From: Parcubacteria group bacterium GW2011_GWA2_42_14 | GTDB taxonomy: Bacteria; Patescibacteriota; Minisyncoccia; Sungbacterales; GWA2-42-14 | Length of the DNA: 48,368 nt | Assembly (NCBI GenBank): GCA_000998135.1 | Contig: LCCV01000007.1 | Span: 1 to 48,368, forward strand | Direction of reading: 5' to 3' | Part shown: positions 15,139-23,970 of the stretch, piece after piece | Position numbering within the stretch: position 1 is the first letter of the stretch | How the letters are laid out: each line of letters begins with the position of its first letter | The notes under the pieces: model-generated | Told to the model about the DNA's origin: nothing | Databases searched by the model: none | The model's input: only the letters and a program-made list of their open reading frames with translations | Made by a program: the position numbers and the translations under genes

Positions 15139-16301
15139 TTTATTTTCTTCACGGAAACCCTTAAAGCCGTGAACTCTTTTGTTTCAATACCCAATTCTTT
15201 TATTTTTTGCTGTATTTCCTCCGGCAATGACTTCATTAATATTTTAAGTTTTTTCTCATCCGCGTCCAGAATTTCCGGCCATTTTCCAATGGGTTCAAGA
15301 ATCTCGCGGATTTTGTCAAAATTATATTTATAGCGTGTTTGCAGGGTTTTGGAAATATAACCATTATCTCCGAAAACCCGCGTTAAATTTTCCTGTTCCA
15401 TATAATTTTTAATTTGGGCATGAAACTCGGCAATTTTATCTTCTTCTTTTTCAACATTCTTTTTTAATTCAAAATATTCTTTGATAATTTCGTCGATTTG
15501 TTGCTGGTTATAAGTTGTTGGTTGTCGGTTGCGGTAAAGGTGTCTCCACGCCGGACAAACAGACCGATATGAGCAATAATCACAAAGCGGGGAGGGGATT
15601 GGTTCAAATGTTTCTTTTTTTTCAAGTTTATTTCTTATTTGCCCAATCGTATCTATAACATCATTCTTGGTCTTCTCAATTGAATCGGCTGTTCTTGTTG
15701 AAGTAAGCTTTTCGCTGTGCTTTAAAAAATATAAAGATACTTTAATCTGTTCCGGTTTTAAATGAGGCCACTTTTTTTGAACTCCCAAGCTATAAATTGA
15801 CAGTTGTAGGTCGTTATCAACCGATTCCTGAGACGGCAGGCGTTTGGATGTTTTATAATCAATAATTTCATAAAATTCATCCGGTAGTTTATCAATTCTG
15901 TCTATTTTTCCGGAAAGGACATGGGTTTCCTGTTTTTTTTCATCAACCAGCGGAATTTCAAAGCGGGATTCCAGATCAATTACCGAAAAATTCCAGGGAG
16001 CGTTTTTTAAATAAAAATTTTTAAGCATTTTCAATCCTTCCCCAAAATAGGCATTACGGACAATTTCCGTTTCAAAAATACTGTTTTCGGCCGGAGGAAA
16101 ATTGCTGCGATAAAATTCAATAACCTCATCCAGAGTGGGGAAGAGCGGGGTTTTTTCAAACATGAACTTAAGAGAACTATGAATCAAAGTTCCAAAAACC
16201 GCTTCTTTGGACTTCTTAGAAGGAACCCTGTCTATTTCCTGAAATTTGTATTTTTGCGGGCACTGTTTATAGGTTTGTAGTGCCGAATATGAGGTGCGCA
16301 T
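15126..16301 (-). CDS. PD-(D/E)XK nuclease of the RecB/AddB/Cas4 type
   Basis: A 391-residue protein with the nuclease motifs in order: GTLIHSSLKFM (motif with metal His), GKIDRID (Asp), IIDYKTSK (D-x-K) and QLSIYSLG. Cysteines at TYKQCPQKY near the N-terminus and CDYCSYRSVCP later match the four-Cys iron-sulfur arrangement of AddB/Cas4-like nucleases. It stands alone, with no helicase or cas gene, so it resembles the single-domain RecB-like nucleases of CPR; DNA end processing is inferred. RNRQPTTYNQQQIDE (about residue 258) is a family C repeat translated in frame. Confidence 0.88.
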   Translation of the reverse strand: MRTSYSALQTYKQCPQKYKFQEIDRVPSKKSKEAVFGTLIHSSLKFMFEKTPLFPTLDEVIEFYRSNFPPAENSIFETEIVRNAYFGEGLKMLKNFYLKNAPWNFSVIDLESRFEIPLVDEKKQETHVLSGKIDRIDKLPDEFYEIIDYKTSKRLPSQESVDNDLQLSIYSLGVQKKWPHLKPEQIKVSLYFLKHSEKLTSTRTADSIEKTKNDVIDTIGQIRNKLEKKETFEPIPSPLCDYCSYRSVCPAWRHLYRNRQPTTYNQQQIDEIIKEYFELKKNVEKEEDKIAEFHAQIKNYMEQENLTRVFGDNGYISKTLQTRYKYNFDKIREILEPIGKWPEILDADEKKLKILMKSLPEEIQQKIKELGIETKEFTALRVSVKKINPPA

Positions 16302-16310
16302 AAAAGATTA

Positions 16311-16402
16311 CCTTTTGTAACTTATAACCTACAACCCACAACTAACAACTTATAACAATTGGTCGGTCATCCGTGTTGTCGGTTGTTGTATAGGTTGTTG
16401 GT
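16311..16402. repeat. Short-unit inverted repeat, family C (copy C3)
   Basis: TTGTAACTTATAACCTACAA, CCCACAACTAACAACTTATA on the left; GTTGTCGGTTGTTGTATAGG and TTGTTGG on the right. The arms are complementary. Confidence 0.82.
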
Positions 16403-16484
16403 TTAGTAGTAGAGGAGTGGTCTTTTTATTTATCTATATATTCGCGCATTATACCTTTTGCGACTATCCATAGCATCTATTATA

Positions 16485-16856
16485 TTACGCCCCGGATTTA
16501 ATACTCTGCAAAAGCTGAGTCAGCCATAAAAATGCCTTGTAAAACAAACCGGTAATAAAGCTAAAAAATTTAATTATATCCACTCCGGTTATATCCCTTA
16601 TATTATCATTAAATCCGGCGAATATGTCGTTATTAATCATATCCTTTGGGTTAAATATAAAAATTTCAATGGATATAAAATCCTTCAGTTTTTGGAATAA
16701 ATCATTCGGGCTAAAATTAAACGAATCCGTAGTGCTTGCCGAACTTGGCGATAATTGCCCGATATCGGAAAAAACCGCCTCAACGCCATATGCTGATGTC
16801 AAAATCATCGCAATGATTATTCCAATAAAGAGAATGTTTCTTTTATTTGGTTTCAT
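16485..16856 (-). CDS. Small secreted or membrane protein of unknown function
   Basis: 123 residues with an N-terminal signal-like segment (ILFIGIIIAMILTSAYGVEA, probable cleavage or anchor), a Ser/Thr-rich middle, and a hydrophobic C-terminal helix (FFSFITGLFYKAFLWLTQLL). Both ends could lie in the membrane. No family recognised. The start codon abuts a family A repeat. Confidence 0.6.
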   Translation of the reverse strand: MKPNKRNILFIGIIIAMILTSAYGVEAVFSDIGQLSPSSASTTDSFNFSPNDLFQKLKDFISIEIFIFNPKDMINNDIFAGFNDNIRDITGVDIIKFFSFITGLFYKAFLWLTQLLQSIKSGA

Positions 16857-16859
16857 GGC

Positions 16860-16942
16860 GGAGTAAATTAAGTGAATTAAGCTGTTTAAGCAAGTTAAGC
16901 TTAATTTACTTAATTAACTTAACTTGCTTAACAGGCTTACTG
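16860..16942. repeat. Family A repeat (copy A7)
   Basis: TAAATTAAGTGAATTAAGC, then TTAAGCAAGTTAAGCTTAA, then the complementary CTTAATTAACTTAACTTGC. It fills the gap between the M23 peptidase and the small membrane protein. Confidence 0.82.
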
Positions 16943-16978
16943 AAATTTTGAATTTAATATTTTTTTATATTTTTAAAA

Positions 16979-18229
16979 TTATAAATAGTCCATCGGGTCT
17001 ATAGAACCCCCATATGGCATCGGTCCGCAAACTCTGCTTTGCTTAACTTCAACCGTGCGCGAATCATAAACCGTAAAATGAACGTGTGAACCCGTAGTAA
17101 GGCCGGACCTGCCCATATATCCGATGAGCTGTCCTTTTTCCAATCTGTCACCCACGCCAACCTTTATTAACGATAAATGTGTATAAAAAGTCGCAAGATT
17201 ATTTTCGTGGTCAACTAAAACATATTTTCCGTAAGCGCCTCGCGGGCAATAGTTATCCGTATTTCCGATATAAATCACTTTTCCTGGATACGCCGACACA
17301 ATCGGAGTTCCATAAACATTGGCAATATCAATGCCGTTATGGAATTTATAAAAATCCGAACGCACGGCAAAAGAAGTTCTTCCGTAAAACTGCGAAATCC
17401 TGCCATCTGCGGGCTGGTTGAAAAATCCTTTTATTGAGAGCGGCAACGATGATGGGTCAATTAAAACACGTAATCTATCTTCAAGCTCTTCCAATTCCTT
17501 AAGGATTTCTTCTTCTTTGGCCTCGGTTTTTTTAAGCAGCTGCTGATACAATTTCTCCTGATTTTTGGTGGAGGTTAGAATCTGCGTTTTTTCTTTTTGT
17601 TGTACCGCTTGAAGCACTTTTTTATCGCCCAAAACACCCTGCAGGCCCGCCAACTCATTCTTTTTATCCTCTTCGCTTGTTTTTTTTGATTCCAGTTCAG
17701 CTTTTAAAGATTTCAATCCGGAAAGATATTCTTTGAATTTATTCTGAATCAGGGTAAACTCGTTAAATCTTGTCAAAAGCGAGGAAAGCGAAGAATTTTT
17801 TATGAACATCGCATAATAACCTTCCTTATCTTTTTCATAAATAAGCCGAAAAATTCCGGCCATCCCCTGTTTTCCTGATAAAATTTCATTCTCCTTGGCC
17901 GAAATTTCTTCCCGCAACACTTTAATTTCAAGATTGGCTCTGGCAATTTTTGCTTCGTTAATTCTTACTTCCGAATTTATATTTTTAATGCTTTTTTCAA
18001 TAGACGCTACTTGATTGGCCAGTGTTTTAGACGTTTTTTGCGTTTCAGTAATGCTTTGCTTGAACTGTTTTTCCTGTTCTTCAAGTTTTTGAATTTCCTG
18101 GTTTTTAGCCTCAATTTCTTTTTTTAAATCATCTATGGTGGAAGCTCCGGCTTTAAAATAAAAAGCCGTAAAAACCATCAAAATAATGGCGGTAAACGGG
18201 ATAAATCTTTTTTTTAAAACGGGCCTCAT
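16979..18229 (-). CDS. Coiled-coil M23 (LytM-type) murein peptidase
   Basis: A 416-residue exported protein with an N-terminal signal/anchor (residues 9-28), a long coiled coil rich in Lys/Glu/Gln from about 30 to 245 as in EnvC, and a C-terminal LytM domain: HNGIDIANVYGTPIVSA (metal His-Asp), YTHLSLIKVGVGDRLEKGQ and GSHVHFTVYD (HxH). Zinc ligands are intact, so it may be catalytically active against peptide cross-links, or regulate an amidase during division as EnvC does. It lies close to the mur/fts genes. An extended -10 ends 6 bases before the ATG. Confidence 0.93.
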   Translation of the reverse strand: MRPVLKKRFIPFTAIILMVFTAFYFKAGASTIDDLKKEIEAKNQEIQKLEEQEKQFKQSITETQKTSKTLANQVASIEKSIKNINSEVRINEAKIARANLEIKVLREEISAKENEILSGKQGMAGIFRLIYEKDKEGYYAMFIKNSSLSSLLTRFNEFTLIQNKFKEYLSGLKSLKAELESKKTSEEDKKNELAGLQGVLGDKKVLQAVQQKEKTQILTSTKNQEKLYQQLLKKTEAKEEEILKELEELEDRLRVLIDPSSLPLSIKGFFNQPADGRISQFYGRTSFAVRSDFYKFHNGIDIANVYGTPIVSAYPGKVIYIGNTDNYCPRGAYGKYVLVDHENNLATFYTHLSLIKVGVGDRLEKGQLIGYMGRSGLTTGSHVHFTVYDSRTVEVKQSRVCGPMPYGGSIDPMDYL

Positions 18230-18235
18230 ACAATG

Positions 18236-18244
18236 ATTATAACA
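18236..18244 (-). promoter_or_regulatory. Extended -10 promoter of the M23 peptidase gene, leaderless type
   Basis: Minus strand TGT TATAAT, then 6 bases, then ATG. Confidence 0.65.
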
Positions 18245-18419
18245 AAAATTACCAAAAAATAATAACCCTTACCGCAAATGGTACGATACCAGACAAGCCG
18301 TCTAAAACCGCAAAATCCTATTTTAAATATTAAGTTAAACTTTATATGGCTTTAGCGTTAATGCTTACGATATATGCGAGATTTGTCATATTATAATTTC
18401 ATAATATATCCTTATCAGG

Positions 18420-18456
18420 GTTTCCATACTAATATGCCTAGGCATATAATGGAAAT
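18420..18456. promoter_or_regulatory. Nested perfect palindrome between divergent ends
   Basis: A 16-base perfect palindrome ATATGCCTAGGCATAT (18432-18447) lies inside TTTCCAT / ATGGAAA arms. It is in the 266-base gap between gltX (its 3' side) and the M23 promoter. It could be an operator or a small element; no partner is identified. The rest of the gap has no recognisable gene. Confidence 0.4.
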
Positions 18457-18495
18457 CTTAATAATTAATAAAATAGCGTTATTTCATAAACGCAT

Positions 18496-20022
18496 TCATC
18501 CTGTAATTTTTCTAGTTGCGGTTTTTAATTTTTTTAAAGATTCTTCCTTTCCCAAAATTTCCATAATTTCAAACGGACTCGGAGACGCTTTTTTGCCGGT
18601 TAAAGCGACCCGCAAGGGCCACAAAATTTCACCTTTATCCCCTTCCCCTATTTCCTCTAAAAATATCTTTTCTATTTCAATTTTTGACTTTAAACTTTTA
18701 ACTTTTAACTTGATTATTTCTTCCGCGCGTTTTAATGCCGCTAATACCTTCTCATCATTCATATCTTTCCATCTGAGCAGGCCTTTGTTATAAGCAGGGG
18801 CGCGGAAAAAATAATCAGTCCTCTCCCCTATCTCGGACAGCTTCTTTAATCTCGGCTGTTCCAATGCCAAAACTTTTTTAAGATAATCGTTTGTGATTTG
18901 TGATTTGTGATTTGTGATTTGAAGCAAGCCGCTTTCTTTTAAAAATGGCATGGTCAATTCCGCAAGTTCTGAAAGCGGCTTACGACGAATATATTCTCCA
19001 TTCATCCAATCAAGTTTCTGGATATCAAAAATAGCTCCTGCTTTTTGGACATTTTCAATTGAAAATTCTTGAATAAGTTCTTCTTTGGTAAATATTTCTT
19101 TATCCGTACCGGGATTCCAGCCAACAAGCGCCATAAAATTAAAAAGTGCTTCCGGCAGGTATCCCTGTTCCCGATATTCATCAACCGATGTCGCGCCGTG
19201 TCGTTTGGAAAGTTTTGAACAGTCGGGACCAAGAATAAGCGGCAGATGCGCATATCTCCAAGGCGGTACAATATCGCCGAACTCATTAGTTGTAGTCCAA
19301 CCCAGGGCTTCTGCTATAAGCAACTGTTTGGGCGTATTTGGAATATGATCTTCTCCCCTGATGACATGAGTTATCGCCATCTCGTGGTCATCCACAACGA
19401 CCGCGAAATTATAGAGCGGTGTTTCAAGATTTTTTGCTATTGAAAAATCACCAAGCAGTCCTGTAAAAAAATGAACTTGATTTCGAATTAAATCCTGAAA
19501 GGTAATTTGATGATTTGACGGTTCCGTTGGAATTTTAAATCTAATAATGGCGGATTGACCAGCCGCCTTTTTTGTTTCTGCTTCGCTTTGTGGCATATCG
19601 CGAAATGAGCATAAGTGAAAAAGCGGCAATTTCATGCTCATTTGCTCTTTCGCTTCGAACTTGAGCTCTTGCTCAGAATGAAAACAATAAAATGCCCTAC
19701 CTTCATCCAAGAGTTTTTTAATATATTTTTTATACGACGCGGTTCGTTCACTTTGTCTGTATGGCGCATGGGGACCGCCCGCCTCGGGACCTTCATCAGC
19801 ATTAATGCCGAGCCACTGCAATCCCTCCAAAATATTTTTTTCAAATACCTTATCAGAGCGTTCAATATCAGTATCTTCAATGCGTAATATGAATTTCCCG
19901 CCGTATTTTTTTGCGAATAAATAATTAAATAGGGCGGCTCTTGCTGTGCCTATGTGTAAATTACCGGTAGGACTTGGCGCAATACGGCAACGAACACCGC
20001 CTGGTTTGATAAATAACGGCAT
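18496..20022 (-). CDS. gltX: Glutamyl-tRNA synthetase
   Basis: A class I synthetase charging tRNA-Glu. The HIGH region is IAPSPTGNLHIGTARAALFN, and KMSKS is SKLSKRHGATSV. The anticodon-binding helices follow. The 508-residue length is normal. Two stretches are translated repeat words: LQITNHKSQITNDYLKK (a TTTGTGA 7-base tandem) and IIKLKVKSLKSKIEIEK. Both fall in the C-terminal helical domain, where insertions are probably tolerated. Whether the enzyme is discriminating or also charges tRNA-Gln cannot be told; no gatCAB is in view. Confidence 0.96.
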   Translation of the reverse strand: MPLFIKPGGVRCRIAPSPTGNLHIGTARAALFNYLFAKKYGGKFILRIEDTDIERSDKVFEKNILEGLQWLGINADEGPEAGGPHAPYRQSERTASYKKYIKKLLDEGRAFYCFHSEQELKFEAKEQMSMKLPLFHLCSFRDMPQSEAETKKAAGQSAIIRFKIPTEPSNHQITFQDLIRNQVHFFTGLLGDFSIAKNLETPLYNFAVVVDDHEMAITHVIRGEDHIPNTPKQLLIAEALGWTTTNEFGDIVPPWRYAHLPLILGPDCSKLSKRHGATSVDEYREQGYLPEALFNFMALVGWNPGTDKEIFTKEELIQEFSIENVQKAGAIFDIQKLDWMNGEYIRRKPLSELAELTMPFLKESGLLQITNHKSQITNDYLKKVLALEQPRLKKLSEIGERTDYFFRAPAYNKGLLRWKDMNDEKVLAALKRAEEIIKLKVKSLKSKIEIEKIFLEEIGEGDKGEILWPLRVALTGKKASPSPFEIMEILGKEESLKKLKTATRKITG

Positions 20023-20184
20023 GAATCATGAACCCCATTACAACCAAAATGGCGCTAACTATCTGATTGTAACGGGTAAGTAATTAAAAAATAATTATAA
20101 TAATTATTACAAATTGGTTGTAACGGGGTGAATCATGAATCATTGTAACCTTGTATAATGTTACATGTTTCAAGTTTCATGTTT
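20021..20184. repeat. Family B repeat with a nested inverted element (copy B1)
   Basis: ATGAATCATGAA, then an element with arms CCCCATTACAACCA (20033-20046) and TGGTTGTAACGGGG (20115-20128), then TGAATCATGAATCATTG, then GTTACATGTTTCAAGTTTC. The last part is translated as the C-terminus of MurG. Confidence 0.85.
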
Positions 20185-21303
20185 ATAATGTAGTCCCAGT
20201 TTAATTATCTCCCTGGCAATGATTTCTGAAGCGTCAATCCTGGAAAATTTTTGAGCGGATTCCATCATTTTTTTTTGAATATCAGGATGCTCAAATATTT
20301 TTTCAATATCATTCAGTAAAAGATGCGGGGATAAATTATCTTCTTCAATTACCGTACAGCTTCCGGTTTTAGCGTATTCATAAGAATTTTCCCTTTGATG
20401 ATTTTGCGCGGAATTTGAAAGCGGTATGAGTATTGACGGCTTTTGCATCGCGGCAATTTCAAAAATAGAAGAAGACCCCGCCCTTGAAACAATAAGATTG
20501 GAAACGGCGTAAATCTCACGAATCCTGTCTTCGGACAAAAAATCAAAAAGATGATATTTTTCTTTTCCCATTCTTTCTAAAAGCACCGAGGTTTCTTCCG
20601 CTACGGCTTTATAATTTTTCTTGCCAGCCTGATGAATAACCTCATATTTTTTAATAAGCTGGGGAAGTATGCCGATGACCGCGTTATTTAGATTCTCGGA
20701 ACCCTGGGAACCGCCGTTGAAAAATATGATTGGGTCGCCGGAAAATACTGATATATTCATTTTTGCCTCCGCCGCGTTCGCTCCGAGCAATTTTTTTCTT
20801 ATGGGGTTTCCGGACACAACTGTTTTTTCCGGAGAGAAAAATTTCACCGATACCCCAAAAGCAACGGCAATGCGTTTGGCAAATTTTGCCGACCATTTAT
20901 TGACAATGCCCGGCACCGCGTCCGATTCATGAATAATGACCGGTATCCGGTAAAGCCTCGCGGTAAACAAAACCGGAAACGCGCCGAAGCCGCCCTTGGA
21001 AAAAATTACATCAGGCAAAATTACAAATAACTTCCAGAATGCCCGCAGGATTCCGAAAAACGTCTTAAAGAGGTCGGTTATATTATAGAAAGAAACATAT
21101 CTCCTGATTTTTCCGGTTGCCAGAGGATAATAAATTATCCCTTCCTTTTTCAGGTCTTCTTCTCCAATAAAAATCGGCCCTATATAAAATAGCTTTAGGT
21201 CAACGATTTTTTCTTCTTCGGCTATTTTTTTTAATTCTCTGGCAACGGCAATAATCGGATAAAAGTGTCCTCCGGAACCGCCGCCGGTAAATAGAATTCT
21301 CAT
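20170..21303 (-). CDS. murG: UDP-GlcNAc:lipid I N-acetylglucosaminyltransferase
   Basis: MurG converts lipid I to lipid II on the inner membrane face. GT28 signatures are present: ILFTGGGSGGHFYPIIAVA at the N-terminus, SKGGFGAFPVLF, VIIHESDAVPGIVNK and FNGGSQGSENLN, with the acceptor-side loop SRAGSSSIFEIAAMQKPSILIP. 377 residues. The C-terminal HYKHET and the TGA stop are made of family B repeat DNA. It follows ftsW and murD in the same direction, forming a division and cell wall cluster. Confidence 0.96.
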   Translation of the reverse strand: MRILFTGGGSGGHFYPIIAVARELKKIAEEEKIVDLKLFYIGPIFIGEEDLKKEGIIYYPLATGKIRRYVSFYNITDLFKTFFGILRAFWKLFVILPDVIFSKGGFGAFPVLFTARLYRIPVIIHESDAVPGIVNKWSAKFAKRIAVAFGVSVKFFSPEKTVVSGNPIRKKLLGANAAEAKMNISVFSGDPIIFFNGGSQGSENLNNAVIGILPQLIKKYEVIHQAGKKNYKAVAEETSVLLERMGKEKYHLFDFLSEDRIREIYAVSNLIVSRAGSSSIFEIAAMQKPSILIPLSNSAQNHQRENSYEYAKTGSCTVIEEDNLSPHLLLNDIEKIFEHPDIQKKMMESAQKFSRIDASEIIAREIIKLGLHYKHET

Positions 21304-21375
21304 GAATCATGAATCATGAATCATGAATCATTGTAACCTTATATAATGTTACATGTTTCAAGTTTCATGTTTTAT
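21300..21375. repeat. Family B repeat (copy B2)
   Basis: Four tandem TGAATCA units, then TTATATAATGTTACATG and TTTCAAGTTTCATG. It fills the murG-ftsW gap and touches the ftsW stop. Confidence 0.88.
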
Positions 21376-22454
21376 GAATGTTTTGAAATATTAAGCAACA
21401 CTCCCACGCTTGCCAGATTTATAATCATGGCAGAGCCGCCATAGCTTATAAACGGAAGCGGTATGCCCGTAAGGGGCAGAAGACCGGAGATGGCCGCGAT
21501 ATTTATAGTCGCCTGGGACACTATTCCGGCGGTCAGCCCGAAACCAAGCAGCATTCCGAAAAAATCCGGAGATTTTTTGGAAATATATATTCCTCTCCAT
21601 AAAAACGCGGACAAAAACGCCAAAAAAATCAAAGTTCCCAAAAAACCGGTTTCTTCTCCTAAAACCGCGAAAATCGAATCCCCTATCGATTCCGGAAGAT
21701 AATTATATTTTTGTATCCCTTTTCCCAGCCCTCTTCCCAATATTCCGCCCGAACCCAAAGCTATGAATGACTGATTTATCTGATATCCGGAACCCATAAA
21801 ATTCTGATTCTGATTTAAAAAAGTTTTTATTCGTTCCGTTCTGTACGGAGCCGCCTGAACGATGAAATATAAAGCGACCAGACCAAGCATAAACAAGGAC
21901 AAAAGCTGGCTTATTTTTCCACCCCCTATAAAATACAAAAAACAGCTTGTTATAAAAATCACGCCAAGAGTGCCGATGTCCGGCTGCAAAATAAGTAAAA
22001 TGGAAACAAGCCCGATAATAATCACAAAAGGCACGAACATCCTGTTTAAGGATTTCTCCTCTAGTTTTCTGGTATTTAACCAGCTTGCCAAATATACGAT
22101 TAGAGAAAATTTCAAAATTTCTGCAGGTTGGATTGTAATAAAATAAAGGTTTATCCAGCGTTTGGCCCCGCCGTGTTCAAACCCTATTTTAGGCAAAAAA
22201 ACAAGAGATAAAAGAATTAGGGAAAAAATCAGAAGTGGCAGCGCTATTTTTTTCCAAAACCCGAATGGAATCGCCTGTGCCGCGAACGCCGCGGCAATTC
22301 CGATAAAAACGTAAATTAAATGGCGCATCGTATAAGCGTAAGTAATGCCGAAATTCTTTTGAGAAATTGCAAGCGATGCCGATGATAGTATAAAAATACC
22401 CGTCAAAATCAGAATAGCAGTAATAAATAATAATGGTTGGTCAACCTTAGACAT
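21372..22454 (-). CDS. ftsW: SEDS-family peptidoglycan polymerase FtsW
   Basis: A 360-residue polytopic protein of about 10 membrane segments. SEDS signatures are AKRWINL, QPAEILKFSLIVYLASWL, LILQPDIGTLGVIF, and TGIPLPFISYGGSAMIINLASVG near the end. Neighbours murG and murD and the presence of one SEDS copy favour FtsW (septal) over RodA, but sequence alone does not separate them with certainty. It needs a partner class B PBP, not in this window. Confidence 0.93.
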   Translation of the reverse strand: MSKVDQPLLFITAILILTGIFILSSASLAISQKNFGITYAYTMRHLIYVFIGIAAAFAAQAIPFGFWKKIALPLLIFSLILLSLVFLPKIGFEHGGAKRWINLYFITIQPAEILKFSLIVYLASWLNTRKLEEKSLNRMFVPFVIIIGLVSILLILQPDIGTLGVIFITSCFLYFIGGGKISQLLSLFMLGLVALYFIVQAAPYRTERIKTFLNQNQNFMGSGYQINQSFIALGSGGILGRGLGKGIQKYNYLPESIGDSIFAVLGEETGFLGTLIFLAFLSAFLWRGIYISKKSPDFFGMLLGFGLTAGIVSQATINIAAISGLLPLTGIPLPFISYGGSAMIINLASVGVLLNISKHS

Positions 22455-22514
22455 TTATCATGAATCATGAATCGTGAATCATTTTAATAATGTTTCAAGT
22501 TTCATGTTTTATGT
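22452..22514. repeat. Family B repeat (copy B3)
   Basis: TCATGAATCATGAATCGTGA, then ATGTTTCAAGTTTCATG. The last units encode the KHKT tail and stop of MurD. Confidence 0.85.
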
Positions 22515-23911
22515 TTTATTTTCATAACTTCTTTCTCAAACTGCTCTCCTCTGTCAAACTCGTTTTGAAACAACCCGAAACTTGCTGCTCCCGGAGATAA
22601 AATCACCACATCGCCCATCTTTGCATTGCTATAAGCAATTCTAACCACTTCTTTCATTGATGAAACCTCAAACATTTTGAAATTAGTTTGTTTGGAAATT
22701 GAGTTGGAAGCAAATGTCTTTGCTTCCGACGGGTGAAGCCCGGGAATTCGCCGATAAGGCAAATTTTGGAAATTGGAAATTAGTTTTTTGGTTGCATCTC
22801 CCGGCAAAAGTATCAATACGCCCGCCAGTTTTTTTATCTCCCGCGCCATTTCCCCAAAATCAAGTTTTTTATCCGTTCCTCCGGCTATTAAAATTATCTT
22901 TCCTCTCTTCACCGGCTTAATTGAATTCAGCGCTAAAACTGCGGCATCCGGCATAGTCGCGGTTGTATCATTATAATACGATACTCCGTTAATTTCGGCA
23001 ATTTTTTCCTGTCTTCCCGGAAGGCCCTTAAAGGCTGAAATACTCTTTTTAATAAGGTGTTCTGCAACCCCGCAAAGTTTAGCAACCGCCGTTGCCATTC
23101 CTATATTTCCCGCGATAGCGAAGTCCGACTTCGCTAGAATTCTTATCGAATAAATAATTCTTGGTTTCGCCTTTTTTAAAAAACTGCGAAGAAAGATTTT
23201 AGCATCTTTGTTAATAATCAGATAATCCCCGCTTTTTTGAAATTTAAAAATCAGCGCTTTGGCTTTGGCATAAGCAGTAAAATTTTTATAACGATTAAGG
23301 TGTTCTTTTAAGATATTGGTTATAACAGCAATATGCGGACTTTTTTTATGCCGGGCCAATCCCTCCAATTGCCAACTTGATAATTCCAGCACAATTTTAG
23401 TTGTTGGTTTTATCCTGTCGACGTAATCCAAGGGCGATTTGCCGATATTTCCGGCAAATATCGCGTCTTTATATTTTCGTTTCAATATATTATAAATTAA
23501 AGCCGCGGTTGTTGATTTCCCCTTGGAACCGGTAACGCCGATTATCGGCGCCGGGCAACGCGCAAAAAATATTCCTATATCGGTGTCTATCGGAATTTTA
23601 TTTTTTACGGCATAAGCCAAAAATGGCGAATTGTCAGGAACGCCCGGCCCTTGAATGACTAAATCGGCGTCTTTAAAATCATTTTTTCTATGGCGCCCCA
23701 ATATAAACCTAAGCCGGCCGCATTTTTTTCCGCATTCTTTTTTAAATACCAAAAGTTTTTTTATTGACGGCCAAAGTTCTTTTTTTGATTTAAGGTCGGT
23801 AACCAAAACATCCGCCCCCCTCCGCAAAAAAAAGCGCGTTGTCCCGGCACCGCCATCATTAAGACCCAAACCCATTATCACGATTTTCTTATTGCGGAAA
23901 TCTTGACTCAT
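22502..23911 (-). CDS. murD: UDP-N-acetylmuramoyl-L-alanine--D-glutamate ligase
   Basis: MurD adds D-Glu to UDP-MurNAc-L-Ala. It has an N-terminal Rossmann region, the P-loop GVTGSKGKSTTAALI, a LELSSWQLEGL segment, NITKxxx-type ILKEHLNRYKN and NDTTATMPDAAVLAL. 469 residues. The C-terminal domain contains a low-similarity stretch (SNFQNLPYRRIPGLHPSEAK and SKQTNFKMFEVSS) that looks like translated repeat DNA. A GCGAAGTCCGACTTCGC palindrome is also in frame (LAKSDFAIAG). CATAAT lies 7 bases before the ATG, a possible leaderless -10. Confidence 0.95.
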   Translation of the reverse strand: MSQDFRNKKIVIMGLGLNDGGAGTTRFFLRRGADVLVTDLKSKKELWPSIKKLLVFKKECGKKCGRLRFILGRHRKNDFKDADLVIQGPGVPDNSPFLAYAVKNKIPIDTDIGIFFARCPAPIIGVTGSKGKSTTAALIYNILKRKYKDAIFAGNIGKSPLDYVDRIKPTTKIVLELSSWQLEGLARHKKSPHIAVITNILKEHLNRYKNFTAYAKAKALIFKFQKSGDYLIINKDAKIFLRSFLKKAKPRIIYSIRILAKSDFAIAGNIGMATAVAKLCGVAEHLIKKSISAFKGLPGRQEKIAEINGVSYYNDTTATMPDAAVLALNSIKPVKRGKIILIAGGTDKKLDFGEMAREIKKLAGVLILLPGDATKKLISNFQNLPYRRIPGLHPSEAKTFASNSISKQTNFKMFEVSSMKEVVRIAYSNAKMGDVVILSPGAASFGLFQNEFDRGEQFEKEVMKIKHKT

Positions 23912-23970
23912 ATTATAAATTATGATAATATTACAAATACCAATAAAACCTTTATTCCGGAGGTAATTAA

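Noticed and set aside
18374-18793. 139-residue plus-strand ORF over the gltX end
   Set aside because: Antisense shadow of gltX; no motif or ribosome-binding site.
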